NCBI RefSeq assembly: GCF_014842265.1
Contig: NZ_JACYVI010000017.1
Coordinates: 31,753-95,752 of the forward strand
Source: Pseudomonas sp. CFBP 13711
GTDB lineage: Bacteria; Pseudomonadota; Gammaproteobacteria; Pseudomonadales; Pseudomonadaceae
Length of the DNA stretch: 64,000 nucleotides
Direction of reading: 5' to 3'
The notes below the pieces were generated by a model, which had not been told where the DNA came from, did no database searches, and worked only from the letters and a program-made list of their open reading frames with translations. The position numbers and the translations under genes are program-made. Of the stretch, positions 24,619 to 34,269 are shown one piece after another (positions within the stretch are counted from its first letter, which is position 1; each line of letters begins with the position of its first letter).

Positions 24619-25740
24619 TCACTTCTTGCGCAGAATCACGCTACCAATCGAATACCCCGCACCGAACGAGCTGAGCACGCCCAGCGCGCCGCTTGGCAGG
24701 TCGTCCTGGTGTTCGTGAAATGCGATGACCGAACCGGCGGAGCTGGTGTTGGCGTAGCGGTCGAGGATCACCGGGGCTTCCTCGACCGTGGCGTCGCGGC
24801 CCAGCAGTTTCTTCACGATCAGGTGGTTCATGCTCAGGTTGGCCTGATGCAGCCAGAAACGCTGCACGTCGCCGACGTTCAGCTGGTTCTCGTCCAAGTG
24901 CGCAGCCACCAGTTCGGCGACCATCGGGCAGACGTCGCGGAACACCTTGCGGCCCTCCTGCACGAACAGTTTGTCCGCCTTGCCCTCGCCCTCTTCCGCC
25001 GTGCGGTTGAGGAAACCAAAATTGTTGCGGATGTTATTGGAGAACGTGGTCAGCAGCCTGGTGCCAACGATGTCGAACTGGTGCTCGGAAGTCGCCAGGT
25101 CAGCGCGCTCGACCACCACCGCCGTGGCTGCATCGCCAAAGATGAAGTGGCTGTCGCGGTCGCGGAAGTTGAGGTGCGCGGTGCAGATCTCAGGGCTGAT
25201 GACCAACAGCGCCCGGGCCTGGCCCAGCTTGACGCTGTTGCAGGCGGTCTGAATGCCGAAGGTGGCCGAGGAGCACGCCACGTTCATGTCAAAGCCGAAG
25301 CCCTGAATGCCCAGCGCCGCCTGGATTTCGATGGAGATCGCCGGGTACGCGCGTTGCAGGTTGGAACAGGCGACGATCACGCCGTCGATGTCAGCGGCGG
25401 TCTTGCCGGCACGCTGCAGGGCCTGCCTGGCCGCGGCAACGCCCATCTCGCAGAGAATCGACCATTCGTCATTGGAGCGCTCGGGCAGGCGCGGCTTCAT
25501 GCGCTGCGGGTCGAGAATGCCGTCCTTGTCCATCACGTAACGGCTTTTGATGCCGCTGGCTTTTTCGATGAACGCCGCGTTGGATTCCGTCAGTGCCTGA
25601 ACCTCTCCCGCTTCGATCGCGGCGGCATTTTCGGCGTTGAACTGGGCCACGTAGGTGTTGAAAGACTGCACCAGCTCATCGTTGGAAATACTGTTGGCGG
25701 GGGTGAAAAGCCCGGTGCCACTGATCACGACTTCGTACAC
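24619..25740 (-). CDS. Beta-ketoacyl-ACP synthase III-type enzyme
   Basis: A 373-residue thiolase-fold enzyme. The catalytic Cys is in NVACSSATFG (about residue 153), the His in WLHQANLSMNHL (about 298) and the Asn in YANTSSAGS (about 330), the Cys-His-Asn triad of KAS III. It condenses a CoA-linked starter with malonyl-ACP. It is longer than housekeeping FabH (about 320). From memory, its closest P. aeruginosa counterpart (PA3286) takes octanoyl-CoA from beta-oxidation into fatty-acid synthesis. The nearby fadD genes make this role attractive, but it is not shown by sequence. A GTG at 25740 with AGAGGAA upstream is the start. Confidence 0.9.
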   Translation of the reverse strand: MYEVVISGTGLFTPANSISNDELVQSFNTYVAQFNAENAAAIEAGEVQALTESNAAFIEKASGIKSRYVMDKDGILDPQRMKPRLPERSNDEWSILCEMGVAAARQALQRAGKTAADIDGVIVACSNLQRAYPAISIEIQAALGIQGFGFDMNVACSSATFGIQTACNSVKLGQARALLVISPEICTAHLNFRDRDSHFIFGDAATAVVVERADLATSEHQFDIVGTRLLTTFSNNIRNNFGFLNRTAEEGEGKADKLFVQEGRKVFRDVCPMVAELVAAHLDENQLNVGDVQRFWLHQANLSMNHLIVKKLLGRDATVEEAPVILDRYANTSSAGSVIAFHEHQDDLPSGALGVLSSFGAGYSIGSVILRKK

Positions 25741-25967
25741 GGTCGTTCCTCTCGAGATAAAAGCAGCTCATTGACGGCAGCAGCTGAACAGCCAGCACAA
25801 GCAGGGCGTCGGTGGTTCTGGGACGAAAGTCCCAATGCAACGAGGCAGCAACCCGCTTGGCGGACGACGGATGTTTGTGACGCTATGAAGTTTAGCCGCG
25901 AAGTTTGCCATAACGGCCGCCATTTCGCGCTATCGGGTAATGTAATCGGGACTGCGGGCCGAGGGGA

Positions 25968-28900
25968 TCAACCCTCGACCTGGGTCCATTGCTTGTTCAG
26001 GCGCTTGTCCGAGATCGGTACTTTGGTCCCCAGTTGCTGGGCAAACAGCGACACGCGGTATTCCTCCAGCCACCAGCGATACACCACCAGTTCCGGGTCG
26101 CGCTTGCCTTCCTGAGCGTGTTTGTCGGCGCGGGTCTGGTACTGCGCCCAGAGATTGCCCAGTTCGATGCTCCAGACCCGGTCTTTCTGCGCCTGGCTGC
26201 CGAGTTTCTCAAGACGGATTTCGATGGCCTTGAGGTAACGCGGCAGTTCCTTGAGCCACACCGCCGGCGTCTCGCGGACGAAACCGGGATACACCAGCTT
26301 GCTCAACTGACCCTTGATGTCATTCAGCGCCACGGCCTGGGCCAGATCGATCTTGCCCTTGAAGCGCTTTTGCAGGCCGTGCCAGAGCTTGAGGATTTCC
26401 AGCGTCAGCCTCGCCAGCCGCTCGGCATGCTCGGTCAGACCGCCACGCTTGCGCTCGGCCAGGGACAGCAGGCCGGCGCCGTCTCGGGGCAACGTCGTTT
26501 CGCCTTCAAGAATGCAGCTGTCGAGGCTCGCCAGCAGGATGTCTTCGATCAATGCATCGACCCGACCCAGGTCGCGGTACAGCAAGGCCAGCTCGGTCTG
26601 TCCCGGCAACTTGCTGCGCAGGAACTTGGTCGGCTCTGCCAGTTGCTGCAACAGCAGACGTTGCAGGGCTCGACGGTGCTGGTATTCGGCCTCGGCCTGG
26701 GTCGAGAAACGCCCTTCCTTGACCGCGCCGCCCTCTTCCACCAGCGCCGGATACACCGTCATCGACAGCCCGGCGATCTGCTGTTGAGTCTTTTCGGCCA
26801 CTGCCGCAAAGCCCTTGGCCTCGACCGGCTGCTGACCTTTCGCCGATTGCGGCACCGCCAACGCGGCTTGTCCGGCCTCGGCGAAACGGGCGGTCAGCTC
26901 ATCCAGCTCACGGCCTTCACCGAGGAACTTGCCGTTGGCGTCGACCACTTCAAGGTTCATTTTCAGGTGACTTTCCACCTGCTGCGCGGCCTCGGCCCAG
27001 GCTTCGTCGGTCATCCGCACGCCGGTCATGCGCAGCAGCTCGCGGCCAAGCGTCTGGGGCAGCGAGCCTTCGGCAAAGACCATCCGTTGCAACGCGGCTT
27101 TGACGAAGTCAGGCACCGGCACGAAATTCTTGCGCAGCGCCTTGGGCAGATTGCGCACCAGCGCCACGCATTTGGTTTCCAGCAGCCCCGGCACCAGCCA
27201 CTCCAGGCGCTCGGCCGGCAACGACAGCAACAGCGGCGCCGGCACCCGCAGGGTCACGCCATCGCGCGGGTGGTTGGGCTCGAAGTGGTAAGTCAGCGGC
27301 AAGGTCAGTTCGCCCAGGCGCAAGGTGTCCGGGTACTGATTGGCCGTGACCTCGCTGGCTTCACGGGCGAGCACATCTTCCTCGCGCATGATCAGCAGCT
27401 GCGGGTTCTTCTGGCTTTCCATCCGGTACCAGGCGTCGAACGTCGCGGTCTGGTGGATATCAGCCGGCAGGCGCTCGTCGTAATAGCGGTACAGGGTTTC
27501 TTCGTCAGCCAGGATGTCGCGGCGCCGCGCCTTGGCTTCCAGTTCGTCGAGCTGTTCCAGCAGCTTGGTGTTGGCTGTGAGGCATTTGGCCCGGGACTGG
27601 ATCTCGCCGCGCACCAGCCCTTCGCGAATGAAGAACTCGCGGGACACCACCGGATCGATCGGCCCGAAATGCACCGGCCGACGCCCCACGACGATGAGGC
27701 CGAACAGCGTGATTTGCTCGAAAGCGACGACCTGGCCGCGCTTCTTTTCCCAATGGGGTTCGAAGTGGTTTTTCTTGATCAGGTGCCCGGCGAGGGGTTC
27801 GATCCAGTCCGGTTCGATCTTCGCCACCATGCGCGCATACAGCTTGGTGGTTTCCACCAGCTCGGCAGCCATGATCCATTGCGGGCGCTTGCGGCCCAGC
27901 CCCGACGACGGATGCACCCAGAACCGCCGCTGGCGGGCGCCCATGTAATCGCCGTCTTCGGTCTTCTGACCGATCTGGCTGAGCAGGCCCGAGAGCACCG
28001 CCTTGTGGAATTTCGGAAAATCGGCGGGCTCTTTGTTGACCGTTAATTGCAGGTCGCGGCAGATCAGGCTCAATTGACGATGGGAGTCACGCCATTCCCG
28101 CAGACGCAGGTAATTAAGGAAGTTGCGCCGGCACCAGTTACGCAGCGGACTGGCGGTCAGAGCCTGACGCTGTTCTTCGAAGCCGCGCCACAGATTGACC
28201 AGCCCTGCAAAGTCGGAGTCTTGATCTTTCCACTGCGCGTGGGCTTGATCGGCGGCCTGCTGACGCTCCGGCGGACGCTCGCGCGGGTCCTGAATCGACA
28301 TGGCGCTGGCGACAATCAACACTTCCTGCAAGCTGCCTTGCTTCGCCGCTTCCAGCAACATGCGCCCCATGCGCGGGTCCACCGGCAGGCGGGCCAGTTG
28401 TCGGCCCATCGGCGTCAGGTTGTTCTCGCGGTCGACCGCCGACAGCTCCTGCAACAGGTTGAAACCGTCGCTGATTGCCTTGCCGTCCGGTGGCTCGATG
28501 AAGGGGAAATCCGTGATCTGGCCCAGTCGCAGATGCAGCATCTGCAGGATGACCGCCGCGAGGTTGGTGCGCAGAATTTCCGGATCGGTGAATTCAGGCC
28601 GCGAGAGGAAATCTTCTTCGCTGTACAGGCGCACGCACAGGCCCGGCTCGACCCGACCGCAACGGCCCTTGCGCTGGTTGGCGCTGGCCTGGGAAATCGC
28701 TTCGATGGGCAGGCGCTGCACTTTGGCGCGGTAGCTGTAGCGGCTGATGCGCGCGGTGCCGGTGTCGATGACGTAGCGAATGCCCGGCACGGTCAGCGAG
28801 GTTTCGGCAACGTTGGTCGCCAGCACCACGCGACGGCCCGGGTGCGACTGGAAGATGCGCTGCTGTTCGGCCGGAGACAGGCGCGCGTACAGCGGCAGGA

Positions 28901-29879
28901 TTTCGGTGTGCTTGAGTTGAGCCTTGCGCAGCATCTCGGCGGCGTCACGGATTTCCCGCTCGCCGGGCAGAAACACCAGCACATCGCCAGGGGACTTGCG
29001 CTCGCTGCGTTCGAAGGCGGCGAGCTCGTCCAGCGCGGCGAGAATGGCCTGATCGACGGTCAGGTCCTCCTCGATGCTGTTGCCCTCTTCGTCTTGCTGG
29101 GCGGTCATCGGCCGGTACCAGGTCTCCACCGGGAAGGTCCGGCCTGAGACTTCGATGACCGGCGCCTTGTCGAAATGCTCGGAGAAGCGTTCGAGGTCGA
29201 TGGTCGCCGAGGTGATGATGACTTTCAGGTCCGGGCGACGGGGCAGCAGGGTTTTCAGATAACCGAGGAGGAAGTCGATGTTCAGACTGCGTTCGTGGGC
29301 TTCGTCGACGATGATCGTGTCGTAGCGCTCAAGATAGCGGTCGTGCTGGGTTTCGGCGAGCAGGATGCCGTCGGTCATCAGCTTGATCAGGGTGTTTTCA
29401 TCGCTCTGATCTTCGAAGCGCACCTGATAACCCACCAGACCGCCCAGTGGCGTGCCGATTTCTTCGGCGACCCGGCTGCCAACGCTGCGCGCTGCGATTC
29501 GACGCGGCTGGGTGTGGCCGATCAGACCGTGCTGACCGCGACCGATTTCCAGGCAGATTTTCGGCAGCTGCGTGGTTTTGCCCGAGCCGGTTTCGCCAGC
29601 GATGATCAAGACCTGATGTTCAAGAATCGCTTTTTTGATCTCGTCGCGCTTGGCGGCGATGGGCAGGTTTTCGTCGTAGCGCATCGTCGGCACGCTTTGG
29701 GCGCGACTCTGCACACGGGCGCACGATGCCTGCACGCGCTCGACCCATTGCGCCAGCTTCGTCTCGTCCGGTTTCTTGCGCAGCTCATGCAATTGCCGGC
29801 GCAAGCGATGACGATCGCTGATCATCGCGTGGTCGAGGTTTTTGAAGAGTTGGTCGATGGAAGTCGAATCGTCGGTCAT
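25968..29879 (-). CDS. hrpA: ATP-dependent RNA helicase HrpA
   Basis: A 1303-residue DEAH-box helicase, the normal HrpA length. Walker A GETGSGKTT is at 95-103, DEAH at 192-195, SAT at 224-226. The motif VI segment ASQASANQRKGRCGR lies near 400. Then come the helicase-associated and OB domains, and the long C-terminal DUF3418 region (about 700-1300). HrpA acts on mRNA processing and rescue of stalled ribosomes. The ATG at 29879 has no strong ribosome site. The gene is upstream of the KAS III gene on the same strand but separated by 227 bases, so not clearly in its operon. Confidence 0.97.
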   Translation of the reverse strand: MTDDSTSIDQLFKNLDHAMISDRHRLRRQLHELRKKPDETKLAQWVERVQASCARVQSRAQSVPTMRYDENLPIAAKRDEIKKAILEHQVLIIAGETGSGKTTQLPKICLEIGRGQHGLIGHTQPRRIAARSVGSRVAEEIGTPLGGLVGYQVRFEDQSDENTLIKLMTDGILLAETQHDRYLERYDTIIVDEAHERSLNIDFLLGYLKTLLPRRPDLKVIITSATIDLERFSEHFDKAPVIEVSGRTFPVETWYRPMTAQQDEEGNSIEEDLTVDQAILAALDELAAFERSERKSPGDVLVFLPGEREIRDAAEMLRKAQLKHTEILPLYARLSPAEQQRIFQSHPGRRVVLATNVAETSLTVPGIRYVIDTGTARISRYSYRAKVQRLPIEAISQASANQRKGRCGRVEPGLCVRLYSEEDFLSRPEFTDPEILRTNLAAVILQMLHLRLGQITDFPFIEPPDGKAISDGFNLLQELSAVDRENNLTPMGRQLARLPVDPRMGRMLLEAAKQGSLQEVLIVASAMSIQDPRERPPERQQAADQAHAQWKDQDSDFAGLVNLWRGFEEQRQALTASPLRNWCRRNFLNYLRLREWRDSHRQLSLICRDLQLTVNKEPADFPKFHKAVLSGLLSQIGQKTEDGDYMGARQRRFWVHPSSGLGRKRPQWIMAAELVETTKLYARMVAKIEPDWIEPLAGHLIKKNHFEPHWEKKRGQVVAFEQITLFGLIVVGRRPVHFGPIDPVVSREFFIREGLVRGEIQSRAKCLTANTKLLEQLDELEAKARRRDILADEETLYRYYDERLPADIHQTATFDAWYRMESQKNPQLLIMREEDVLAREASEVTANQYPDTLRLGELTLPLTYHFEPNHPRDGVTLRVPAPLLLSLPAERLEWLVPGLLETKCVALVRNLPKALRKNFVPVPDFVKAALQRMVFAEGSLPQTLGRELLRMTGVRMTDEAWAEAAQQVESHLKMNLEVVDANGKFLGEGRELDELTARFAEAGQAALAVPQSAKGQQPVEAKGFAAVAEKTQQQIAGLSMTVYPALVEEGGAVKEGRFSTQAEAEYQHRRALQRLLLQQLAEPTKFLRSKLPGQTELALLYRDLGRVDALIEDILLASLDSCILEGETTLPRDGAGLLSLAERKRGGLTEHAERLARLTLEILKLWHGLQKRFKGKIDLAQAVALNDIKGQLSKLVYPGFVRETPAVWLKELPRYLKAIEIRLEKLGSQAQKDRVWSIELGNLWAQYQTRADKHAQEGKRDPELVVYRWWLEEYRVSLFAQQLGTKVPISDKRLNKQWTQVEG

Positions 29880-30299
29880 CAGGGCGCGGAATCTTTCTAT
29901 CTGAATGCAGGGCGCGGATTGTCGCAGATTTGGTGGGGTGGAGGCAGGTCTGCATATCTACGCCCTCATAGATCATGTGGCAGGCCACCCAATGTGGGAC
30001 AACGCGAACCCTGTGGGAGTGAGCTCACGAAGGGGCCGGGGGCGTTCAGCCACTTTCTCTAGTGAATGAAACTAAGCCTTCGCGAGCAAGCCCGCTCCCA
30101 CAGGATCGCAGCCAATTCGAGGTCTTTTACCAACCCACAGGATGGGGATGGACTCAGCCTCGAGAAGGCCGCTGGACCTGTGGGAGTGAGCTTGCTCACG
30201 AAGGGGCCAGGGCATTCAGCGATACCGCCGTGACAATCCATGCCCGCCTTAAACAACAAACCCCGCACGCTGGCGGGGTCTGTGGGTGTAACGGCTGAC
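29880..30299. repeat. Intergenic region with REP family A pair plus one more unit
   Basis: About 420 bases between fadD1 and hrpA. A family A inverted pair spans 30011-30104 with an inner 36-base segment (GTTCAGCCACTTTCTC...AAGCC) nearly identical to the one in the 39.7-kb copy. A third unit is at 30178-30205. The leftover 29880-30010 must hold the hrpA promoter; no clear hexamers seen. Confidence 0.8.
30260..30279 (-). terminator. Terminator of fadD1
   Basis: ACCCCGC / GCGGGGT stem, followed on the minus strand by TTTGTTGTTT, 20 bases past the fadD1 stop. Confidence 0.8.
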
Positions 30300-31997
30300 T
30301 TACGCCGGCTTCTTCAGCGCCAGCTTTTTCAGCTCTTCGTCACGCAGTTCGCGGCGCAGGATCTTGCCGACGTTGGTGGTCGGCAGGGCGTCGCGGAATT
30401 CCACGCTGCGCGGCACTTTATAAGCGGTGACGTTGGCGCGCATGTGCTCCATGACCTGATCCTTGCTCAGGGTCGTGCCTGGCTTGCACACCACGAACAG
30501 CTTGATCGCCTCGCCGGATTTCTCGTCCGGAATACCGATGGCCGCGCACTGCAGAACACCCGGCAGGGTCGCCAGTACGTCTTCCAGTTCATTCGGGTAC
30601 ACGTTGAAGCCGGAGACCAGAATCATGTCTTTCTTGCGATCAACGATGCGCATGTAGCCATCCGGCTGGATGATCGCGATGTCGCCGGTTTTCAACCAAC
30701 CGTCGGCATCGAGCATCTCGTCGGTGGCGTCCTGACGCTGCCAGTAACCCTTCATCACCTGCGGGCCCTTGATGCACAGCTCGCCCACTTCACCCAACGG
30801 CAGCTCTTCGCCAGCGTCATTGATGGTCTTGCACAGGGTCGAGGGCACGGGAATGCCGATGGTGCCCATCTGGATTTTCTGGAACGGGTTGACCGACGCC
30901 ACCGGGCTGGTTTCGGTCATGCCGTAACCTTCGCAGATCGAGCAGCCGGTCACTTCTTTCCAGCGCTCGGCCGCGGCGGTTTGCAGGGCCATGCCGCCCG
31001 AGAGGGTGAGCTTCAGCGAGGAGAAATCCAGGTGGCGGAAGTCGGCGTTATTGCACAGCGCAACGAACAGCGTGTTGAGCCCGACGAAGCCGGAAAACTT
31101 CCACTTCGACAGCTCTTTCACCATCGCCGACAGATCACGCGGATTGCTGATCAGCACGTTGTGGTTGCCGCTCAGCATCATCGCCATGCAGTGAAAGGTG
31201 AACGCATAGATGTGGTACAGCGGCAACGGCGTGATCAGAATCTCCGTGCCTTCGTTGAGGTTGGCCGCCATCAGCGCCCGGCATTGCAGCATATTGGCGA
31301 TCAGGTTGCGGTGGGTGAGCATCGCGCCCTTGGCCACGCCGGTGGTGCCGCCGGTGTATTGCAGCACCGCGACGTCGTTACCGTTCGGCGAAACATCCTG
31401 CACCGGCTGGCCGTGACCCTTGGCCAGCACGTCGTTGAACTTGACCGCCTTGGGCAAGTGGAACGGCGGGACCATCTTTTTCACGTACTTGATGACGCTG
31501 TTGACCAGCAGGCGCTTGAGCGGCGGCAGCAGGTCGGCAACTTCGGTGACGATGATGTGCTTGACGCCGGTCTTGGGCACCACCTTCTCGGCCAGGTGCG
31601 CCATGTTCGCCAGGCAGATCAGCGCCTTGGCACCGGAGTCATTGAATTGGTGTTCCATTTCCCGCGCGGTGTACAGCGGGTTGGTGTTGACCACGATGAG
31701 CCCGGCACGAATAGCGCCGAACACCGCGACCGGGTACTGCAGCACATTGGGCAACTGCACGGCGATGCGGTCGCCGGGTTGCAGGTCGGTGTGCTGTTGC
31801 AGATACGCAGCGAAGGCACCGGACAGCGTGTACATTTCGCCGTAGGTGAGGGTCTTGCCCAGATTGCTGAACGCAGGTTTGTTGGCGAAACGCTCGCAGG
31901 ACTGTTTCAATACGGCCTGTACGTTCGGATACTGATCCGGATCGATATCGGCGGCGATACCTGTCGGATATTTATCCTTCCAGAAGTTTTCGAGCAT
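30300..31997 (-). CDS. fadD1: Long-chain fatty-acid--CoA ligase FadD1
   Basis: A 565-residue acyl-CoA synthetase that activates fatty acids with ATP and CoA for beta-oxidation. The AMP-binding P-loop YTGGTTGVAKGAML is near residue 213, YGMTETSP near 365, and the hinge/C-domain motif GWLKTGDIAIIQPDGYMRIVD near 438. GAGGAG lies nine bases upstream of the ATG at 31997; a longer frame to 32033 is rejected. It is the second of two paralogues transcribed in the same direction; an intrinsic terminator after fadD2 suggests fadD1 also has its own promoter in the 357-base gap. Numbered after the P. aeruginosa order. Confidence 0.93.
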   Translation of the reverse strand: MLENFWKDKYPTGIAADIDPDQYPNVQAVLKQSCERFANKPAFSNLGKTLTYGEMYTLSGAFAAYLQQHTDLQPGDRIAVQLPNVLQYPVAVFGAIRAGLIVVNTNPLYTAREMEHQFNDSGAKALICLANMAHLAEKVVPKTGVKHIIVTEVADLLPPLKRLLVNSVIKYVKKMVPPFHLPKAVKFNDVLAKGHGQPVQDVSPNGNDVAVLQYTGGTTGVAKGAMLTHRNLIANMLQCRALMAANLNEGTEILITPLPLYHIYAFTFHCMAMMLSGNHNVLISNPRDLSAMVKELSKWKFSGFVGLNTLFVALCNNADFRHLDFSSLKLTLSGGMALQTAAAERWKEVTGCSICEGYGMTETSPVASVNPFQKIQMGTIGIPVPSTLCKTINDAGEELPLGEVGELCIKGPQVMKGYWQRQDATDEMLDADGWLKTGDIAIIQPDGYMRIVDRKKDMILVSGFNVYPNELEDVLATLPGVLQCAAIGIPDEKSGEAIKLFVVCKPGTTLSKDQVMEHMRANVTAYKVPRSVEFRDALPTTNVGKILRRELRDEELKKLALKKPA

Positions 31998-32354
31998 AAA
32001 AGCCGACTCCTCAGCGACAGCGTTTCTACACACCGCTTGATGCGATGATTTCTTGTGTTTGGAATTTTGTAGTCACCGCTTTTTGTTGACCGATGGCACA
32101 AAAAGCGGGGCGAGCGTATCAGCTTTGCCAGAGGCCGCCTAGAGCCAAAAGCGGGCTCTCCAGTCACATATCTGACTCTTGAATATGCGACGGTCACGTT
32201 TAGAGCAATGAACCTAAATGTCGGAAACGTCCTACGTCGATGTTCATTTAACGCGGTCCGATTAAACTCAGCAGCAAAATACCAGGCAAAAAAAACGGCG
32301 TGATCAACACGCCGTTTTTCCTGGGTTAGAAGCTGATGAGCAATCGCCGCAGCC
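31998..32354. other. Intergenic region between fadD2 and fadD1
   Basis: 357 bases, AT-richer than the flanks (for example 32170-32280). It contains the fadD2 terminator at 32291-32319 and should contain a fadD1 promoter. A minus-strand search by eye found no unmistakable PsrA box and no REP element here. Confidence 0.5.
32291..32319 (-). terminator. Intrinsic terminator of fadD2
   Basis: A 12-bp perfect stem (AAAAACGGCGTG / CACGCCGTTTTT) with a five-base loop; on the minus strand it ends in eight T. It lies 36 bases past the fadD2 stop and separates fadD2 from fadD1. Confidence 0.9.
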
Positions 32355-34043
32355 TCAGGCGATATCCCGCAACTCCCGCCGCAGAATTTTCCCCACCGGC
32401 GTCATCGGCAACGACTCACGCAGCACGATCTGCTTGGGGATCTTGTAGCCGGTGAAGTTCTCCTTGCAGTATGCCTTCAACTCCTCGCTGGTCAGCGATG
32501 CATCCCTCGGCACCACGAACAGCTTCACAGCTTCGCCCGAACGGTCGTCGGGAACGCCGATCACCGCACAGTTCGCCACTTTCGGGTGCCGCGAAACCAC
32601 GTCCTCGATCTCGTTCGGGTAGACATTGAAGCCCGAAACGATGATCAGGTCCTTCTTGCGATCGACGATGCGGATGAACCCGTCCGGGTCGATCACCGCG
32701 ACATCGCCGGTTTTCAGCCAGCCTTCGCTGTCCAGCACCTCGGCGGTGGCCTCCGGTTTGTTCCAGTAACCGCGCATGATCTGCGGCCCCTTGAGGCAAA
32801 GCTCGCCGCGCTCACCGACGGGCATTTCGATCCCGTCGTCGCTGATGACCTTCGCCGTGGTGCCCGGCACCGGCATGCCTACCGTCCCTAGCCTGGACTG
32901 ATTGCCATAAGGATTGGCGGTGGCGACGGGAGAGGTTTCAGTCAGGCCGTAGCCTTCGACGATCGGGCAGCCGGTCAGCTGCAGCCAGCGCTCGGCGGTG
33001 GCTTTAACCAACGCGGTGCCACCGGAGTTGGTCAGGCGCAGGGTGGAAAAATCGAGGTTCTTGAATTCGGGATGGTCCATCAGCGCCACGAACAGCGTGT
33101 TCAGGCCGAGCATCGCCGAGAACTTCCACTTCTTCAGTTCCTTGATGAAGCCGCCGATGTCCCGCGGGTTGGTGATCAGCAGGTTTTGATTGCCGCTGAC
33201 CATCATGCACATGCAATTACAGGTGAATGCATAGATGTGATAAAGCGGCAGCGGCGCCACCATGATCTCGCTGCCCTGCTTGAAGATCGGCTGCCCGTCC
33301 GGCCCATGCTGCTGCATGCAGGCATAGACCTGCTGCATGTTGGCGACCAGATTGCCGTGGGTCAGCATCGCGCCTTTCGGCGAACCGGTGGTGCCGCCGG
33401 TGTACTGCAATACAGCAACGTCTTTCAGCGCCAGCGGCACTTGCTGCAGACGATCGCCCTTGCCGAGCTTGAGCACACGTTTGAACGGGATCGCCTGGGG
33501 CAAATGATACGCCGGCACCAGCTTCTTGACCTTCTCGACCACCGTGTTGATCAGCCAGCCTTTGGCCGCCGACTGCATGTCGCCCATTTTCACTTCGATG
33601 AGGTACTGAATATCGGTGTCCGGCAGCACTTCCTGCACGTTCTTGCCGAAGACGTTGAGGTAGACCAGTGCGCGCGCGCCGGAATCCTTGAACTGGTGGC
33701 GCATCTCCCGGGCGGTGTACAGCGGGTTGGTGTTGACGACGATCAGGCCGGCGCGCATGGCACCGAACACGGCGATGGGGTACTGGATCAGGTTGGGCAT
33801 CTGCACGGCGATGCGGTCGCCGGGTTTGAGGTCGGTCTGCTGTTGCAGGTAACCGGCGAACGCCGCCGATTGGCGTTCAAGCTCTGCGTAGCTCAGGGTG
33901 ACACCCATGTTGCTGTAGGCTGGGCGATCGGCGTATTTGCGGCAACTGCGCTCGAAGACCTCGACCACCGAGCTATACGCCTGAAGGTCCACCTCAGAAA
34001 GAACGCCAGCGGGACGCTTGTCGTTCCAGAAGTCAGGTTGCAT
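32355..34043 (-). CDS. fadD2: Long-chain fatty-acid--CoA ligase FadD2
   Basis: A 562-residue paralogue of FadD1, with AMP-binding motif YTGGTTGSPKGAML near residue 213, YGLTETSPVATANP near 370 and GWLKTGDVAVIDPDGFIRIVD near 435. In P. aeruginosa the two enzymes differ in chain-length preference (FadD2 favouring shorter acids); that cannot be read from sequence here. The ATG at 34043 has GAGG upstream (AGAGGATAAAAACAAC). A PsrA-type operator lies about 45 bases upstream, so induction by long-chain acyl-CoA is likely. Divergent from the hydrolase and phaJ genes. Confidence 0.93.
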   Translation of the reverse strand: MQPDFWNDKRPAGVLSEVDLQAYSSVVEVFERSCRKYADRPAYSNMGVTLSYAELERQSAAFAGYLQQQTDLKPGDRIAVQMPNLIQYPIAVFGAMRAGLIVVNTNPLYTAREMRHQFKDSGARALVYLNVFGKNVQEVLPDTDIQYLIEVKMGDMQSAAKGWLINTVVEKVKKLVPAYHLPQAIPFKRVLKLGKGDRLQQVPLALKDVAVLQYTGGTTGSPKGAMLTHGNLVANMQQVYACMQQHGPDGQPIFKQGSEIMVAPLPLYHIYAFTCNCMCMMVSGNQNLLITNPRDIGGFIKELKKWKFSAMLGLNTLFVALMDHPEFKNLDFSTLRLTNSGGTALVKATAERWLQLTGCPIVEGYGLTETSPVATANPYGNQSRLGTVGMPVPGTTAKVISDDGIEMPVGERGELCLKGPQIMRGYWNKPEATAEVLDSEGWLKTGDVAVIDPDGFIRIVDRKKDLIIVSGFNVYPNEIEDVVSRHPKVANCAVIGVPDDRSGEAVKLFVVPRDASLTSEELKAYCKENFTGYKIPKQIVLRESLPMTPVGKILRRELRDIA

Positions 34044-34087
34044 GTTGTTTTTATCCTCTTACCTGAGTGTGCTGGCCCCGTGGAATT

Positions 34088-34101
34088 TAAACGGGCGTTT
34101 G
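34088..34101. promoter_or_regulatory. PsrA-type operator candidate
   Basis: TAAAC GGGC GTTTG fits the PsrA pattern (G/C)AAAC n2-4 GTTT(G/C) apart from the first base. It lies in the 226-base divergent region between fadD2 and the hydrolase, about 45 bases from the fadD2 start. Confidence 0.5.
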
Positions 34102-34269
34102 CCGGACGTTAGCAGCTATGGCATAGAAGGCAAATAGTCGTCGCCGCGTCATCACCGGTGTGAATCTTGCGGGTAACCAGCCTGCCATCCGGCTACCGCT
34201 ATACACTCAAGCGAAGCGCTCGCCACTGCGTTTTTTGAGACAACTTTTTACAGGGGCCAGGGAACCGCG

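Noticed and set aside
25989..28046. 685-residue plus-strand frame over hrpA
   Set aside because: Antisense shadow of hrpA; composition is Leu/Gln/Arg-rich with no motif.
30011..30205. Possible CRISPR-like array of GTGGGAG repeats
   Set aside because: Units alternate in orientation and spacing, with no regular spacers and no cas genes; they fit REP elements.
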